Assembly: GCF_004363075.1 (NCBI RefSeq)
Contig: NZ_SNYN01000008.1
Coordinates: forward strand, 87,935-151,934
Direction of reading: 5' to 3'
Source: Actinorugispora endophytica
Lineage (GTDB): Bacteria > Actinomycetota > Actinomycetes > Streptosporangiales > Streptosporangiaceae
DNA: 64,000 nucleotides
In this document: one piece after another, positions 27,395 through 36,480 of the stretch
How the letters are laid out: each line of letters starts with the position of its first letter
How positions within the stretch are numbered: position 1 is the first letter of the stretch
Made by a program: the position numbers and the translations under genes
Notes under the pieces: generated by a model
What the model saw: only the letters and a program-made list of their open reading frames with translations
Told to the model about the DNA's origin: nothing
Databases searched by the model: none

Positions 27395-29890
27395 TCAGTC
27401 CCCCCGCAGCGCGGCCAGCACCTCCGGCAGCCCCTCGGGCGTCACCAGGACGTCCCGCGCCTTGGAGCCCTCGCTGGGGCCGACGATGTCGCGGCTCTCC
27501 ATCAGGTCCATCAGCCGCCCCGCCTTCGCGAAGCCGACCCGGAGCTTGCGCTGCAGCATCGAGGTCGACCCGAACTGGGTGGTGACCACCAGCTCGATCG
27601 CCTGGAGGAGCAGGTCGAGGTCGTCGCCGACCTCCTCGTCGACCTCCTTCTTCCTGGCCTCCCCGACCCCCACGTCCTCGCGGTAGGTCGGCTGGGCCTG
27701 CTTCTTGCAGTGCTCGACGATCGCCCGGATCTCCTTCTCCGAGACCCAGGCGTTCTGGAGCCGGATGGGCTTGGACGAGCCCATCGGCAGGAACAGCGCG
27801 TCGCCCTTGCCGACCAGCTTCTCCGCGCCCGGCTGGTCCAGGATGACCCGGCTGTCCGAGAGGCTGGAGGTGGCGAAGGCCAGCCGGGAGGGCACGTTCG
27901 CCTTGATCAGGCCGGTGACCACGTCGACGCTGGGACGCTGGGTGGCCAGCACCAGGTGGATGCCCGCCGCGCGGGCCAGCTGGGTGATGCGCACGATCGC
28001 CTCCTCGACGTCGCGCGGGGCGACCATCATGAGGTCGGCGAGCTCGTCCACGATGACCAGCAGGTACGGGTACGGCTCGTAGGTGCGCTCGCTGCCCGGC
28101 GGCGCGGTGAGCTCCCCCGACCGGACAGCGGCGTTGAAGTCGTCGACGTGCCGGTAGCCCGACGCCGCGAGGTCGTCGTAGCGCCGGTCCATCTCGCCGA
28201 CGACCCACTGGAGCGCGTCGGCGGCCTTCTTCGGGCTGGTGATGATCGGCGTGATGAGGTGCGGGATGCCCTCGTACATGGTCAGCTCGACCCGCTTGGG
28301 GTCGACCAGGATGAGCCGGACCTCGTCGGGGGTGGCGCGCATCATGATCGAGGTGATGAGCCCGTTGATACAGGTCGACTTGCCCGCGCCGGTCGCGCCC
28401 GCGACCAGCACGTGCGGCATCTTGGCCAGGTTGGCCACCACGTCGGCGCCCTCGACGTCCTTGCCCAGGCCCACCAGCATCGGGTGGTCGTCGGATGTCG
28501 CGGCGGTGGAGCTCATGACGTCGCCGAGGCTGACCAGGTCCTTGTCGGTGTTGGGGATCTCCACCCCGATCGCGGACTTGCCCGGGATCGGCGACAGGAT
28601 CCGCACGTCGGCGCTCTTGACGGAGAGCGAGATGTTCTTGGTCAGGGCGGTGACCTTCTCGACCTTCACCGCCGGGCCCAGTTCGATCTCGTAGCGGGTG
28701 ACCGTCGGGCCCCGGGTGAACCCGGTGATCTCGGCGTCCACGTTGAACTGCTCCATGACGCCGGTGAGCGCCTCCACCACGGCGTCGTTGGCCCTGGTGC
28801 GGGGCTTGGGCGGGGTCCCCGGCTTGAGCAGGCGCGGGGACGGCAGCCCGTAGTCGCCGTCCACCACCCGCGACGGGATGGACAGCTGCTCGACGCCGCT
28901 CGGCGCGGGCGTGGGGTCGGGGGCCGTGAGGGGGGCGGGCACGGTTTCGGGCCTCGTCCTCGCCCTGCCGGCGGCCACCACGGGGGTGTCGAAGGGGCGC
29001 TCGTGGTCCCCGGCGTGGGTCTCGAACTCGGCGGTGTTCTTCCTCGCCCCCGTTCTGCGCCTGCGCCGGGGAGCGGCCTCCTCCCCTCCGTCGAGGACGT
29101 CCGTCCCCGCGGAGGTGTCGTCGTCGCGGACCGCGATCCCGCCGAGGAGCCGGCCGAGCCGTTCGGGGATCCGGTGGACCGGCGTCGCCGTGACGACGAG
29201 GAGGCCGAACAGCACCAGCATGAACAGGAGCGCGCCGGTCAGCCATGGCGTGATGAGCAGGCTGAGCGGGCCCGAGGCCGCGAACCCCAGGAGCCCGCCC
29301 GCGCGGCGTACCGCCTCCTGCCCCTCGGAGGGCCAGGGGACGCCGTGCCCGATGTGGATGAGGCCCAGCAGGCCGATCAGCAGCGCCGCGGAGCCGATGG
29401 CCAGGCGGCCCCCGTCGGTTCGGCCGGTGCCGGGGGTGCGCATGAGCCGCCACGCGAACGGCAGGCAGACCAGCGGGACCACCGGCGCGAAGGTGCCCAC
29501 GCCGCCGGCGATCACCATGCGGGTGGCGTCCAGCAGCGGGCTCTCGGCGTCCCACCACACGGCCGCGGCGATCAGGAGCCCCGCGGCGAGCAGGATCATC
29601 CCCGCGCCGTCCCTGCGCAGGTCCGGGTCGAGACCTCGGGCGCTCCGGCCGGTGGCGCGGGCCAGGCCGCCCACCGTGTGCGCGAGCAGCCGCCAGATCA
29701 TCAGCAGGAACCGTCCGAACAGGGTGAACAGCAGCGCGATGGGCCCCTCGGAGGTCTCCGGCCGCCTGGCCGGGGCCCGCTTGGCGGGCTGCCTGGACCG
29801 GGGAACCGTGGTCGAGGGGCGGCGGGCCGGGGCCTTTCTTCCCGATCCGCCACTGGAACGCTGGGAGGTCTTGGGCGCACGGGTGGCCAT
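27395..29890 (-). CDS. ftsK: DNA translocase FtsK/SpoIIIE
   Basis: 831-residue hexameric DNA pump for chromosome segregation at the septum. Basic N-terminus, about four to five membrane helices (about 50-240), a linker, then the motor domain with Walker A G-A-T-G-A-G-K-S-T near 497-505, Walker B L-V-I-V-D-E-L, and a C-terminal winged-helix gamma domain (Q-R-K-L-R-V-G-F-A-K-A) that reads DNA polarity sequences. Length is normal for actinomycetes. Confidence 0.96.
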   Translation of the reverse strand: MATRAPKTSQRSSGGSGRKAPARRPSTTVPRSRQPAKRAPARRPETSEGPIALLFTLFGRFLLMIWRLLAHTVGGLARATGRSARGLDPDLRRDGAGMILLAAGLLIAAAVWWDAESPLLDATRMVIAGGVGTFAPVVPLVCLPFAWRLMRTPGTGRTDGGRLAIGSAALLIGLLGLIHIGHGVPWPSEGQEAVRRAGGLLGFAASGPLSLLITPWLTGALLFMLVLFGLLVVTATPVHRIPERLGRLLGGIAVRDDDTSAGTDVLDGGEEAAPRRRRRTGARKNTAEFETHAGDHERPFDTPVVAAGRARTRPETVPAPLTAPDPTPAPSGVEQLSIPSRVVDGDYGLPSPRLLKPGTPPKPRTRANDAVVEALTGVMEQFNVDAEITGFTRGPTVTRYEIELGPAVKVEKVTALTKNISLSVKSADVRILSPIPGKSAIGVEIPNTDKDLVSLGDVMSSTAATSDDHPMLVGLGKDVEGADVVANLAKMPHVLVAGATGAGKSTCINGLITSIMMRATPDEVRLILVDPKRVELTMYEGIPHLITPIITSPKKAADALQWVVGEMDRRYDDLAASGYRHVDDFNAAVRSGELTAPPGSERTYEPYPYLLVIVDELADLMMVAPRDVEEAIVRITQLARAAGIHLVLATQRPSVDVVTGLIKANVPSRLAFATSSLSDSRVILDQPGAEKLVGKGDALFLPMGSSKPIRLQNAWVSEKEIRAIVEHCKKQAQPTYREDVGVGEARKKEVDEEVGDDLDLLLQAIELVVTTQFGSTSMLQRKLRVGFAKAGRLMDLMESRDIVGPSEGSKARDVLVTPEGLPEVLAALRGD

Positions 29891-29931
29891 GGGCGCAGCC
29901 TACTAAGGAAGGCCCGCCGGATTCAGGCACC

Positions 29932-29985
29932 CGCGGGGGCGTGTCGCGGTCCGGTGCGGACGGACCGCGCGGGAGCGCCCCCGCG
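29932..29985. terminator. Nested hairpin between rnj and ftsK
   Basis: Outer arms cgcgggggcg (29932-29941) and cgcccccgcg (29976-29985); inner arms cgcggtccg (29945-29953) and cggaccgcg (29961-29969). It follows the rnj stop on the minus strand and precedes ftsK, so it probably terminates dapA-rnj. A second GC-rich repeat lies at about 29990-30040. Confidence 0.65.
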
Positions 29986-30058
29986 CCGTGGCCCTGTGTT
30001 CTCCCCGGTGCCGGCCCGGGGACCGGGGGGAGGCCACAGGACCACGGTGGGGAGCGGC

Positions 30059-31744
30059 CTAGATCTCGACCACCACGGGCACGATCATCGGCCTGCGCCG
30101 GTAGGTGTCGCTGACCCAGCGGCCGATGCTGCGGCGCACCAGCTGGCGGAGCTGGCTGGTGTCGTTGATCCCCTCGGTGGCGGCCCGGTCCAGGGCGTCC
30201 TGGATCCTGGGGAGGACGTCGTCGTACGCCTCGGCGTCGATGCCCGCGCCGCGGGTGTGGATCTGCGGCTCCCCGATGATCTTGCCGGTCGTGGACTCCA
30301 CCGCGATGATCACCGAGATGAAGCCCTCCTCGCCGAGGATGCGGCGGTCCTTGAGCGCCGCCTCGGTGACGCCGCCGACGGAGGTGCCGTCCACGTAGAC
30401 GTACCCGGCCTCCACGACGCCCGTGATGCGCGCCCTGCCCTTGTACAGGTCGACCACGACGCCGTCCTCGGCGATGGCCACCCGGTCCTCGGGGATCCCG
30501 CTGAGCCTGGCCAGCTGGGCGTGGGCGCGCAGGTGCCGCCACTCGCCGTGCACCGGCATGAAGTTGCGCGGCCGGACCATGTTGAGCACGTACAGCAGCT
30601 CACCGGCGGGGGCGTGACCGGACACGTGCACCAGGGCGTTGCCCTTGTGCACGACCTTGGCGCCCCAGCGGGTCAGCCCGTTGATCACCCGGTTGACCGA
30701 GTTCTCGTTGCCCGGGATCAGCGAGGAGGCCAGGACGACCGTGTCGCCCGGCTCGATGTGGATCTGGTGGTCCCGGTTGGCCATCCGGCTCAGCGCGGCC
30801 ATGGGCTCGCCCTGCGAACCGGTGCACACCAGCACGACCTTCTCGGGCGGCAGGCCGTCGAGCTCCTTGACGTCGACCAGCAGCCCGCCGGGGATCTTCA
30901 GGTAGCCCAGGTCGCGCGCGATGTTCATGTTGCGCACCATCGAGCGGCCCACGAAGGCGACCTTGCGGCCGTGCGTGTGGGCGGCGTCCAGCACCTGCTG
31001 CACGCGGTGGATGTGCGAGGCGAAGCTGGCCGTGATGATGCGCTTGTCGGCCTTGGCGAAGACGCTGTCGATGACGTTGGCGATGTCGCGCTCGCTGGTG
31101 ACGAACCCGGGCACCTCGGCGTTGGTGGAGTCCGACAGCAGCAGGTCCACGCCCTCGGCCCCGAAGCGGGCGAACCCGCCGAGGTCGGTGATGCGGCCGT
31201 CCAGCGGCAGCTGGTCCATCTTGAAGTCGCCGGTGTGCAGCAGCGTGCCGGCGGGCGTCCGGACGCCGACGGCCAGCGCGTCCGGGATGGAGTGGTTGAC
31301 CGCGAAGAACTCCAGGTCGAACGCGCCGAAGGAGTGTCGCTCCCCCTCGGACACCTGGACCAGTTCGGGCTTGATGCGGTGCTCGCCGAGCTTGGCCGAG
31401 ATGAACGCCAGCGTCAGCCGCGAGCCCACCAGCGGGATGTCCGCGCGCTCGCGCAGCAGGAACGGGACCGCGCCGATGTGGTCCTCGTGCCCGTGGGTCA
31501 GCACGATCGCCTCGATGTCGTCGAGACGGTCCCGGATGTACTCGAAGTCCGGGAGGATCAGGTCGATTCCGGGCTGCTCCTCCTCGGGGAACAGCACACC
31601 GCAGTCGATGACCAGCAGCTTTCCGGCGTACTCGAACACCGTCATGTTGCGGCCGATCTCGCCCAGGCCGCCGAGAGCGACGACTCTCAGCGCGCCCTTG
31701 GGCAGTGGTGGCGGCGGGCCGAGTTCGGGATGGGGATGGCTCAT
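30059..31744 (-). CDS. rnj: Ribonuclease J
   Basis: 561-residue metallo-beta-lactamase/beta-CASP ribonuclease with 5'-3' exonuclease and endonuclease activity. Metal motif L-T-H-G-H-E-D-H-I-G-A; the beta-CASP region contains T-G-S-Q-G-E-P and later H-V-S-G-H-A. The ATG at 31744 overlaps the dapA stop by 4 bases, giving a dapA-rnj coupled pair as in other actinomycetes. Confidence 0.96.
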   Translation of the reverse strand: MSHPHPELGPPPPLPKGALRVVALGGLGEIGRNMTVFEYAGKLLVIDCGVLFPEEEQPGIDLILPDFEYIRDRLDDIEAIVLTHGHEDHIGAVPFLLRERADIPLVGSRLTLAFISAKLGEHRIKPELVQVSEGERHSFGAFDLEFFAVNHSIPDALAVGVRTPAGTLLHTGDFKMDQLPLDGRITDLGGFARFGAEGVDLLLSDSTNAEVPGFVTSERDIANVIDSVFAKADKRIITASFASHIHRVQQVLDAAHTHGRKVAFVGRSMVRNMNIARDLGYLKIPGGLLVDVKELDGLPPEKVVLVCTGSQGEPMAALSRMANRDHQIHIEPGDTVVLASSLIPGNENSVNRVINGLTRWGAKVVHKGNALVHVSGHAPAGELLYVLNMVRPRNFMPVHGEWRHLRAHAQLARLSGIPEDRVAIAEDGVVVDLYKGRARITGVVEAGYVYVDGTSVGGVTEAALKDRRILGEEGFISVIIAVESTTGKIIGEPQIHTRGAGIDAEAYDDVLPRIQDALDRAATEGINDTSQLRQLVRRSIGRWVSDTYRRRPMIVPVVVEI

Positions 31745-32718
31745 GCGGATCCTTCCGTCAGCCGTTCCACTCCCACGACGCTCGCCGGGACGGCCTGGTG
31801 CGGGGCCAGTCCGATCGGCCCCTTCACCCCCGCCGCGGCCAGGTCCTCGCGCAGCAGCGCCTGCAGCTCCGCCGAGGCGTCGGCGAGCGGTGTGCGCACC
31901 GAGCCGCCCGGCAGCCCGAACATGTTGAGCACGGCCTTGGTCGTGATCACGCCCTGGGTGCGGAACATCCCGGTGTAGACCGGGGTCAGCCGACGGTGGA
32001 TGGCCAGTGCCCGGGTGACGTCGCCGGAGTGGTAGGCCTCGATCATTTCGTACAGATCTGAGCCGACGATGTGGCTGACCACGCTCACAAAGCCGGCGGC
32101 GCCGATGGAGAGCATCGGCAGGTTGAACATGTCGGTTCCGCAGTAGTAGGCCAGGCCGGTGCGCTCCATCACCCAGGAGCTGGCGCCGAGGTCGTCCTTG
32201 GCGTCCTTGTTGGCGACGATGCGGGGGTGTTCGGCCAGGCGGACCAGCGTCTCCGAGGCGATCGGGGTCCCGGTGCGGTGCGGGATGTCGTAGAGCATCA
32301 CCGGCAGCCCGGTGGAGTCAGCGATCGCGGTGAAGTGGCGCAGCAGCCCCTCCTGGGGCGGCTTGTTGTAGTAGGGGGTGACCGTCAGCAGGCCGTGCGC
32401 GCCCGCGCGCTCGGCGGCTTCGGCCAGCTCGATACTGTGCCGGGTGTCGTTGGTCCCGACCCCCGCGACAACGGTGACCCGGTCGCCGACCGCCTCGACG
32501 ACGGTGCGCAGGATGCGGTCCTTCTCGTCGTCGCTCGTGGTCGCGGACTCTCCGGTGGTCCCGCTGATGACGAGGCCGTCGTTGCGCTGCTCGTCGACCA
32601 GGTACACCGCCAGTCGGGCCACTCCGTCGTAGTCGACGTCGCCGTTGTCGTGCATGGGGGTGACCATCGCGGTCAACATCTGGCCGAAGGGCGCGTTCGG
32701 CGTAGTACTGCCTACCAT
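31741..32718 (-). CDS. dapA: 4-hydroxy-tetrahydrodipicolinate synthase
   Basis: 325-residue aldolase-type enzyme that condenses pyruvate with aspartate semialdehyde, first step of the diaminopimelate/lysine branch. Schiff-base Lys in V-A-N-K-D-A-K-D, the proton-relay Tyr in V-T-P-Y-Y-N-K-P, and G-T-T-G-E-S-A are visible. dapB is 6 kb away beyond an inserted block. Confidence 0.95.
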   Translation of the reverse strand: MVGSTTPNAPFGQMLTAMVTPMHDNGDVDYDGVARLAVYLVDEQRNDGLVISGTTGESATTSDDEKDRILRTVVEAVGDRVTVVAGVGTNDTRHSIELAEAAERAGAHGLLTVTPYYNKPPQEGLLRHFTAIADSTGLPVMLYDIPHRTGTPIASETLVRLAEHPRIVANKDAKDDLGASSWVMERTGLAYYCGTDMFNLPMLSIGAAGFVSVVSHIVGSDLYEMIEAYHSGDVTRALAIHRRLTPVYTGMFRTQGVITTKAVLNMFGLPGGSVRTPLADASAELQALLREDLAAAGVKGPIGLAPHQAVPASVVGVERLTEGSA

Positions 32719-32799
32719 GCTGCAAACGGTACCGCGAAAGCCGGACGGAGCGCGCCAAGGGCCCTCGTCGCAGGTCGCCGTGGCGCGCTGTCCGGTGTC

Positions 32800-33180
32800 C
32801 TACTCGTCGTCGTCCCCGCCGACGAACAGGCTCAGCAGCCAGCTGACGACCGCGACGATGATGGCGCCCCAGAAGGCGGCCCAGAAGCCGTCGATCTCGA
32901 AGGGGAGGCCCAGCAGGCCCGCGAACCAGTCGGTGAGCAGGAGCAGCAGCGCGTTGACGACCAGGCCGACCAGGCCGAGCGTGAGGACGTAGAAGAGGCA
33001 GCCCACCGTCTTGACGATCGGCTTGATGACGGCGTTGACGAGGCCGAAGATCGCTCCGACCGCGAGGTAGACAAGGACCGTGGTGACCGTGTCGTCGGTG
33101 GTGACCCTGATTCCCTCGACCAGGAACACCGCCGCCCAGAGCGCGACCGCGTTGACGATGACTCGAATAAGGATGCTCAC
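32800..33180 (-). CDS. Phage holin family IV-like small membrane protein
   Basis: 126-residue protein with four strongly hydrophobic segments and an acidic end (G-G-D-D-D-E). It matches the mycobacterial four-TMS 'phage holin' superfamily (DUF360-like) found in many actinomycete chromosomes without any phage nearby. There is no endolysin or other phage gene here, so a lytic role is unlikely. Function unknown. Confidence 0.8.
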   Translation of the reverse strand: MSILIRVIVNAVALWAAVFLVEGIRVTTDDTVTTVLVYLAVGAIFGLVNAVIKPIVKTVGCLFYVLTLGLVGLVVNALLLLLTDWFAGLLGLPFEIDGFWAAFWGAIIVAVVSWLLSLFVGGDDDE

Positions 33181-33326
33181 ACCGACGATGCTCCCACGCC
33201 GGGCCTTCCGGTTGAATACCGGTTCCCGGTGTCAGGGGGAATCCCAGGGTCGTGCCGGAGCCGTCTCGGGGGCTGGGACGATGGGTCCCGGTCGAGTGGA
33301 CTGCCGAGCGAAGAGGGACCCCTGCC

Positions 33327-33869
33327 GTGTCGACACAGCGTTTTGTCCGGGCCGCCCGTGGCGAGGACGTCGGAGCCATCGTGAGCGTGCAGGTGGCCGC
33401 CTGGCGGGACATGTACGGCGGGGTGCTGCCCGAGCAGGTGCTGGCCGAGCTGTCCGGCGCGGAGGCCGGCGAGCGGTTCGCCGGGCAGTGGCGGGCCGCG
33501 GTCGACCACCCCCCGACGTCGCGGCACCGGCTGCTGGTCGCCACCGACGAGCGGGCGGTCGTGGGCTTCGCGGCGGTCGGCCCGGCCGAGGACCCGGACC
33601 GCTGGCCCGGCACCGACGCCGAGGTCTACGCGCTGCACGTGGACCCCCCGCACGCGCGTCAGGGGCATGGCAGCCGACTGCTGAACGCGCTGGTCGACCA
33701 CCTGGTCGACGACGGCTTCCAGGCGGTCTACGTGTGGACGCTGGAGCAGGACAACCCGCTGCGCTCCTTCCTGGAGGACGCGGGATGGCGGGCCGACGGC
33801 GCCCGCCGCGAACTGGACATGGGGGTCCTCGTCCCGATGGTCCGGCTGCACGCGGCCATCAGCCGCTGA
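33327..33869 (+). CDS. GNAT family N-acetyltransferase
   Basis: 180-residue acyltransferase; CoA-binding stretch V-D-P-P-H-A-R-Q-G-H-G-S-R-L-L and C-terminal F-L-E-D-A-G-W. The GTG at 33327 is chosen because agaggga lies ~8 bases upstream and the GNAT fold starts there. It diverges from the holin-like gene. Substrate unknown. Confidence 0.85.
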   Translation: MSTQRFVRAARGEDVGAIVSVQVAAWRDMYGGVLPEQVLAELSGAEAGERFAGQWRAAVDHPPTSRHRLLVATDERAVVGFAAVGPAEDPDRWPGTDAEVYALHVDPPHARQGHGSRLLNALVDHLVDDGFQAVYVWTLEQDNPLRSFLEDAGWRADGARRELDMGVLVPMVRLHAAISR

Positions 33870-33944
33870 CCGGGCACCCGGTCCCCGGCGATACGGTGGA
33901 CCGGATGTGCAGGGCGCCTGCTCGCAGCGGGCGAGCGGGCCGGG

Positions 33945-34832
33945 ATGGAAGTGGGTCCGACGGTGGCCACGGTCAGCCAATGGGTGGCGGGTGCGCGCCC
34001 GCGCACACTGCCTAGCTCGATCGTCCCGGTGGCCGTGGGCACCGGCGTCGCCTTCGGCGCCGACTCCGCCGTCTGGTGGAGGGCGCTGCTGGCGATGGCC
34101 GTGGCGCTGGCGCTCCAGGTCGGGGTGAACTACGCCAACGACTACAGCGACGGGATCCGCGGCACCGACGAGGGGCGGGTGGGGCCGGTCCGGCTGACCG
34201 CGACCCGCCTCGCCGCGCCCCGGCAGGTGCTCGCCGCCGCCTGGGCGTCCTTCGCCGCGGCGGCGGCCGCCGGGCTGGTCCTGGTCGCCGTGTCCTCCTG
34301 GTGGCTGCTGCTGGTGGGCGCGGCCGCGATCACGGCCGCCTGGTTCTACACCGGCGGGAAGAACCCCTACGGCTACCGGGCGCTGGGCGAGGTGTCGGTG
34401 TTCGTGTTCTTCGGCCTGGTCGCGGTGGCCGGGACGGTCTTCGTGCAGGTGGGTTCGGTGCCGTGGCAGGGCTGGGTCGCGGCCGTCCCCGTGGGGCTGC
34501 TGTCGTGCTCGGTGCTGGTGATCAACAACGTCCGCGACATCCCCACCGACGTCGGGAGCGGCAAGCGGACCCTGGCGGTGCTGCTCGGCGACACCCGGGC
34601 CCGGTGGCTGTTCGCCGCGTGCGTGGCCGGCGCGTTCGCGACCGCCCTCGTCACGACCGCGGTGAGCTGGTGGGTGCCGCTGGTGCTGCTGTCGGCCCCC
34701 CTGGCGGTCCGCCCGTGCGCGCGGGTGCTGCGCGGCGAGACCGGCCCCGCCCTGGTCCTCGGCCTCGGCGAGACCGGCCGGTTCCAGCTGGCCTTCGGCG
34801 TGCTCTACACGGTCGGCCTCGCGCTGGGGTGA
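33945..34832 (+). CDS. menA: 1,4-dihydroxy-2-naphthoate polyprenyltransferase
   Basis: 295-residue UbiA-family membrane enzyme that attaches the isoprenoid tail in menaquinone synthesis. Prenyl-diphosphate Asp motif N-Y-A-N-D-Y-S-D-G near residue 66 and second motif N-N-V-R-D-I-P-T-D near 188. About eight to nine membrane helices. The conserved start (Q-W-V-A-G-A-R-P-R-T) lies ~11 residues in; a GTG at 33963 is an alternative start. No other men genes are adjacent. Confidence 0.93.
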   Translation: MEVGPTVATVSQWVAGARPRTLPSSIVPVAVGTGVAFGADSAVWWRALLAMAVALALQVGVNYANDYSDGIRGTDEGRVGPVRLTATRLAAPRQVLAAAWASFAAAAAAGLVLVAVSSWWLLLVGAAAITAAWFYTGGKNPYGYRALGEVSVFVFFGLVAVAGTVFVQVGSVPWQGWVAAVPVGLLSCSVLVINNVRDIPTDVGSGKRTLAVLLGDTRARWLFAACVAGAFATALVTTAVSWWVPLVLLSAPLAVRPCARVLRGETGPALVLGLGETGRFQLAFGVLYTVGLALG

Positions 34833-34952
34833 CGGGAGCGCGCCGGACACCGCGACACCTCGGCGGGCCGTTCGGTTCGGGCCGCTCGCGGCCTTCCCCC
34901 GACCCCGTCCCGTCATCGAATCGTGACGGCCCGCCTACTACGCTCGGGTGCC

Positions 34953-35534
34953 ATGAGACCTCCTCGAACCCCTCTCACCACGGCGCTGTCGCTCGCCGCG
35001 TGCTCCCTACTGCTGGCGGGATGCAGCGCGGTCGGCGACGGCGAGAACCCGGAGCAGGCCCCCGACCGGTCTTCGGAACCGGTGAACGGCGGCAGGGTCG
35101 AGCCCGGAGAGAGCGAACCGCGCGAGACCCTCGCGAGCCAGGACGTGACCGACAACGGGGCCGACCTGCACATCGCGATCCACGAACTGGCCCGGCGCGG
35201 CGAGACCGTGGAGCTCACCTTCTCCCTGACCAACACCGACAGCGACGACGACTGGAGCTTCGCGGGCCGGCTCGCCGGGGTGAACATCCTGCACGAGGAC
35301 GCCAACACCGTCGCCGCGGTGGAGCTGGTCGACCCGGTCAACAGCAAGGTGCACCTGGTCGCCCGCGACAGCGAGGACAACTGCGTGTGCTCGGACGCGC
35401 CGTGGGGCGACATCCTCGAACCGGGCGACTCGGTGCTGATCAGCGCGACCTTCGGCGCTCCCCCCGAGGACGTGTCGGCCATGACCGTGCGCATGCCGAT
35501 GGCAGGGAGCTTCAACGATGTCCCGATCGGCTGA
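34953..35534 (+). CDS. Putative lipoprotein
   Basis: 193-residue secreted lipoprotein: signal peptide with lipobox L-L-A-G-C (Cys about residue 22), a Pro/Glu/Ser-rich linker, then a compact domain of ~120 residues with two cysteines (C-V-C motif near 148). No family is recognised. Its end overlaps the OmpA-like gene by 17 bases, so the products are probably made together and may act at the cell surface together. Confidence 0.8.
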   Translation: MRPPRTPLTTALSLAACSLLLAGCSAVGDGENPEQAPDRSSEPVNGGRVEPGESEPRETLASQDVTDNGADLHIAIHELARRGETVELTFSLTNTDSDDDWSFAGRLAGVNILHEDANTVAAVELVDPVNSKVHLVARDSEDNCVCSDAPWGDILEPGDSVLISATFGAPPEDVSAMTVRMPMAGSFNDVPIG

Positions 35535-36165
35535 GCCGCGGGGCCGCGCCCGCACGCTGCTGGGCGCCGTGCTGCTGCTCGGCACCGCCTCGCTGGTCCC
35601 CGCGGGCTCGGCGGCGGCCGACGAGACCGCGCAGCCCCTTTCCGAGGACTTCTCCGACCAGCAGGTCGCCTCGGCGCCCATCCTCGACCTCGAACTGCCC
35701 GTGCGCGACCTGGCCGCGCCGGTGCGGGACCTGACGTTCGCCACCGCCAACGAGGACGGCTCGGTCACCGACTCGGTGGACACCGAGGAGCGCACCGTCA
35801 CGCTGGCCGCCGACGTGCTGTTCGAGTTCGACGAGGCCGCCCTCGGCCCCGAGGCCGAGGACGTGCTGGCGGAGGCCGCCGGAATCCTGCGCTCCGACGC
35901 GGTCGGCGCGACCGTGCGGATCGACGGCCACACCGACGCCAGGGGCTCGGAGGAGTACAACCAGACCCTGTCGGAGGAGCGCGCCCGGACGGTCGAGACG
36001 GAACTGGACGCCCTGCTGGCCGACGTGGACGTCTCCTTCGAGACCGAGGGCCACGGCTCCGCCGACCCGGTCGAACCCAACGAGCTCGACGGGGAGGACA
36101 ACCCCGACGGCCGCGCGGCGAACCGCCGGGTGGAGATCAGCTTCCCGCCCCCGGAACCGCGCTGA
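35518..36165 (+). CDS. OmpA-family peptidoglycan-associated protein
   Basis: 215-residue secreted protein: cleavable signal peptide (about 1-34 ending A-A-A-D), a ~70-residue spacer, then an OmpA C-terminal domain with I-D-G-H-T-D-A-R-G-S and the N-R-R-V-E-I end, the fold that binds peptidoglycan via meso-diaminopimelate. It overlaps the preceding lipoprotein gene and has its own ribosome-binding site, agggag, at 35504-35509. Confidence 0.88.
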   Translation: MSRSAEPRGRARTLLGAVLLLGTASLVPAGSAAADETAQPLSEDFSDQQVASAPILDLELPVRDLAAPVRDLTFATANEDGSVTDSVDTEERTVTLAADVLFEFDEAALGPEAEDVLAEAAGILRSDAVGATVRIDGHTDARGSEEYNQTLSEERARTVETELDALLADVDVSFETEGHGSADPVEPNELDGEDNPDGRAANRRVEISFPPPEPR

Positions 36166-36219
36166 TCCTGACCTTTCCGGGGTCTCGGAGACGGTCGAGA
36201 CCCCGAAAAGGTCAAGATC
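36164..36219. terminator. GATCTTG-family hairpin 2
   Basis: 24-base arms at 36164-36187 and 36196-36219 (gatcctgacctttccggggt... / ...accccgaaaaggtcaagatc), two mismatches, 8-base loop, directly at the end of the OmpA-like gene (its stop is at 36163-36165). Terminator for the lipoprotein-OmpA pair. Confidence 0.75.
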
Positions 36220-36480
36220 GGCGGGAAACACCACGAACCGGACGCCTTCCCGCGGTCCCCTCCCCGATCGAAGCGCGCCTTTCGGAACCCGGGCTCCGAA
36301 CGGGTTGGAAACCGTGCAATCACATGTTGGAATTGGCTGGTCCCTTCCCGCAGCCAGGGCCTCCGCGCCACGCCGCCGAAACGACCACCGGACCGGCGGG
36401 GCGGCGGACGTTCCCGTTCACGAGAGAGCTGGTAGAACACGCACGGCCCAGTCCCCACGCACCACCGGAGGCGAACACCG
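36166..36480. promoter_or_regulatory. Non-coding gap upstream of glpK
   Basis: 315 bases holding hairpin 2 at its left edge and the glpK promoter region to the right. No GylR-type regulator gene is present. No other clear structure. Confidence 0.5.

Noticed and set aside
27327..30542. Very long minus-strand frame overlapping ftsK and rnj
   Set aside because: Low-complexity Arg/Gly/Pro translation in another frame; ftsK and rnj have the motifs in their own frames.
32800..33180. Holin-like gene as evidence for a prophage
   Set aside because: No integrase, lysin, capsid or att-like repeat nearby; this family is common in actinomycete chromosomes.
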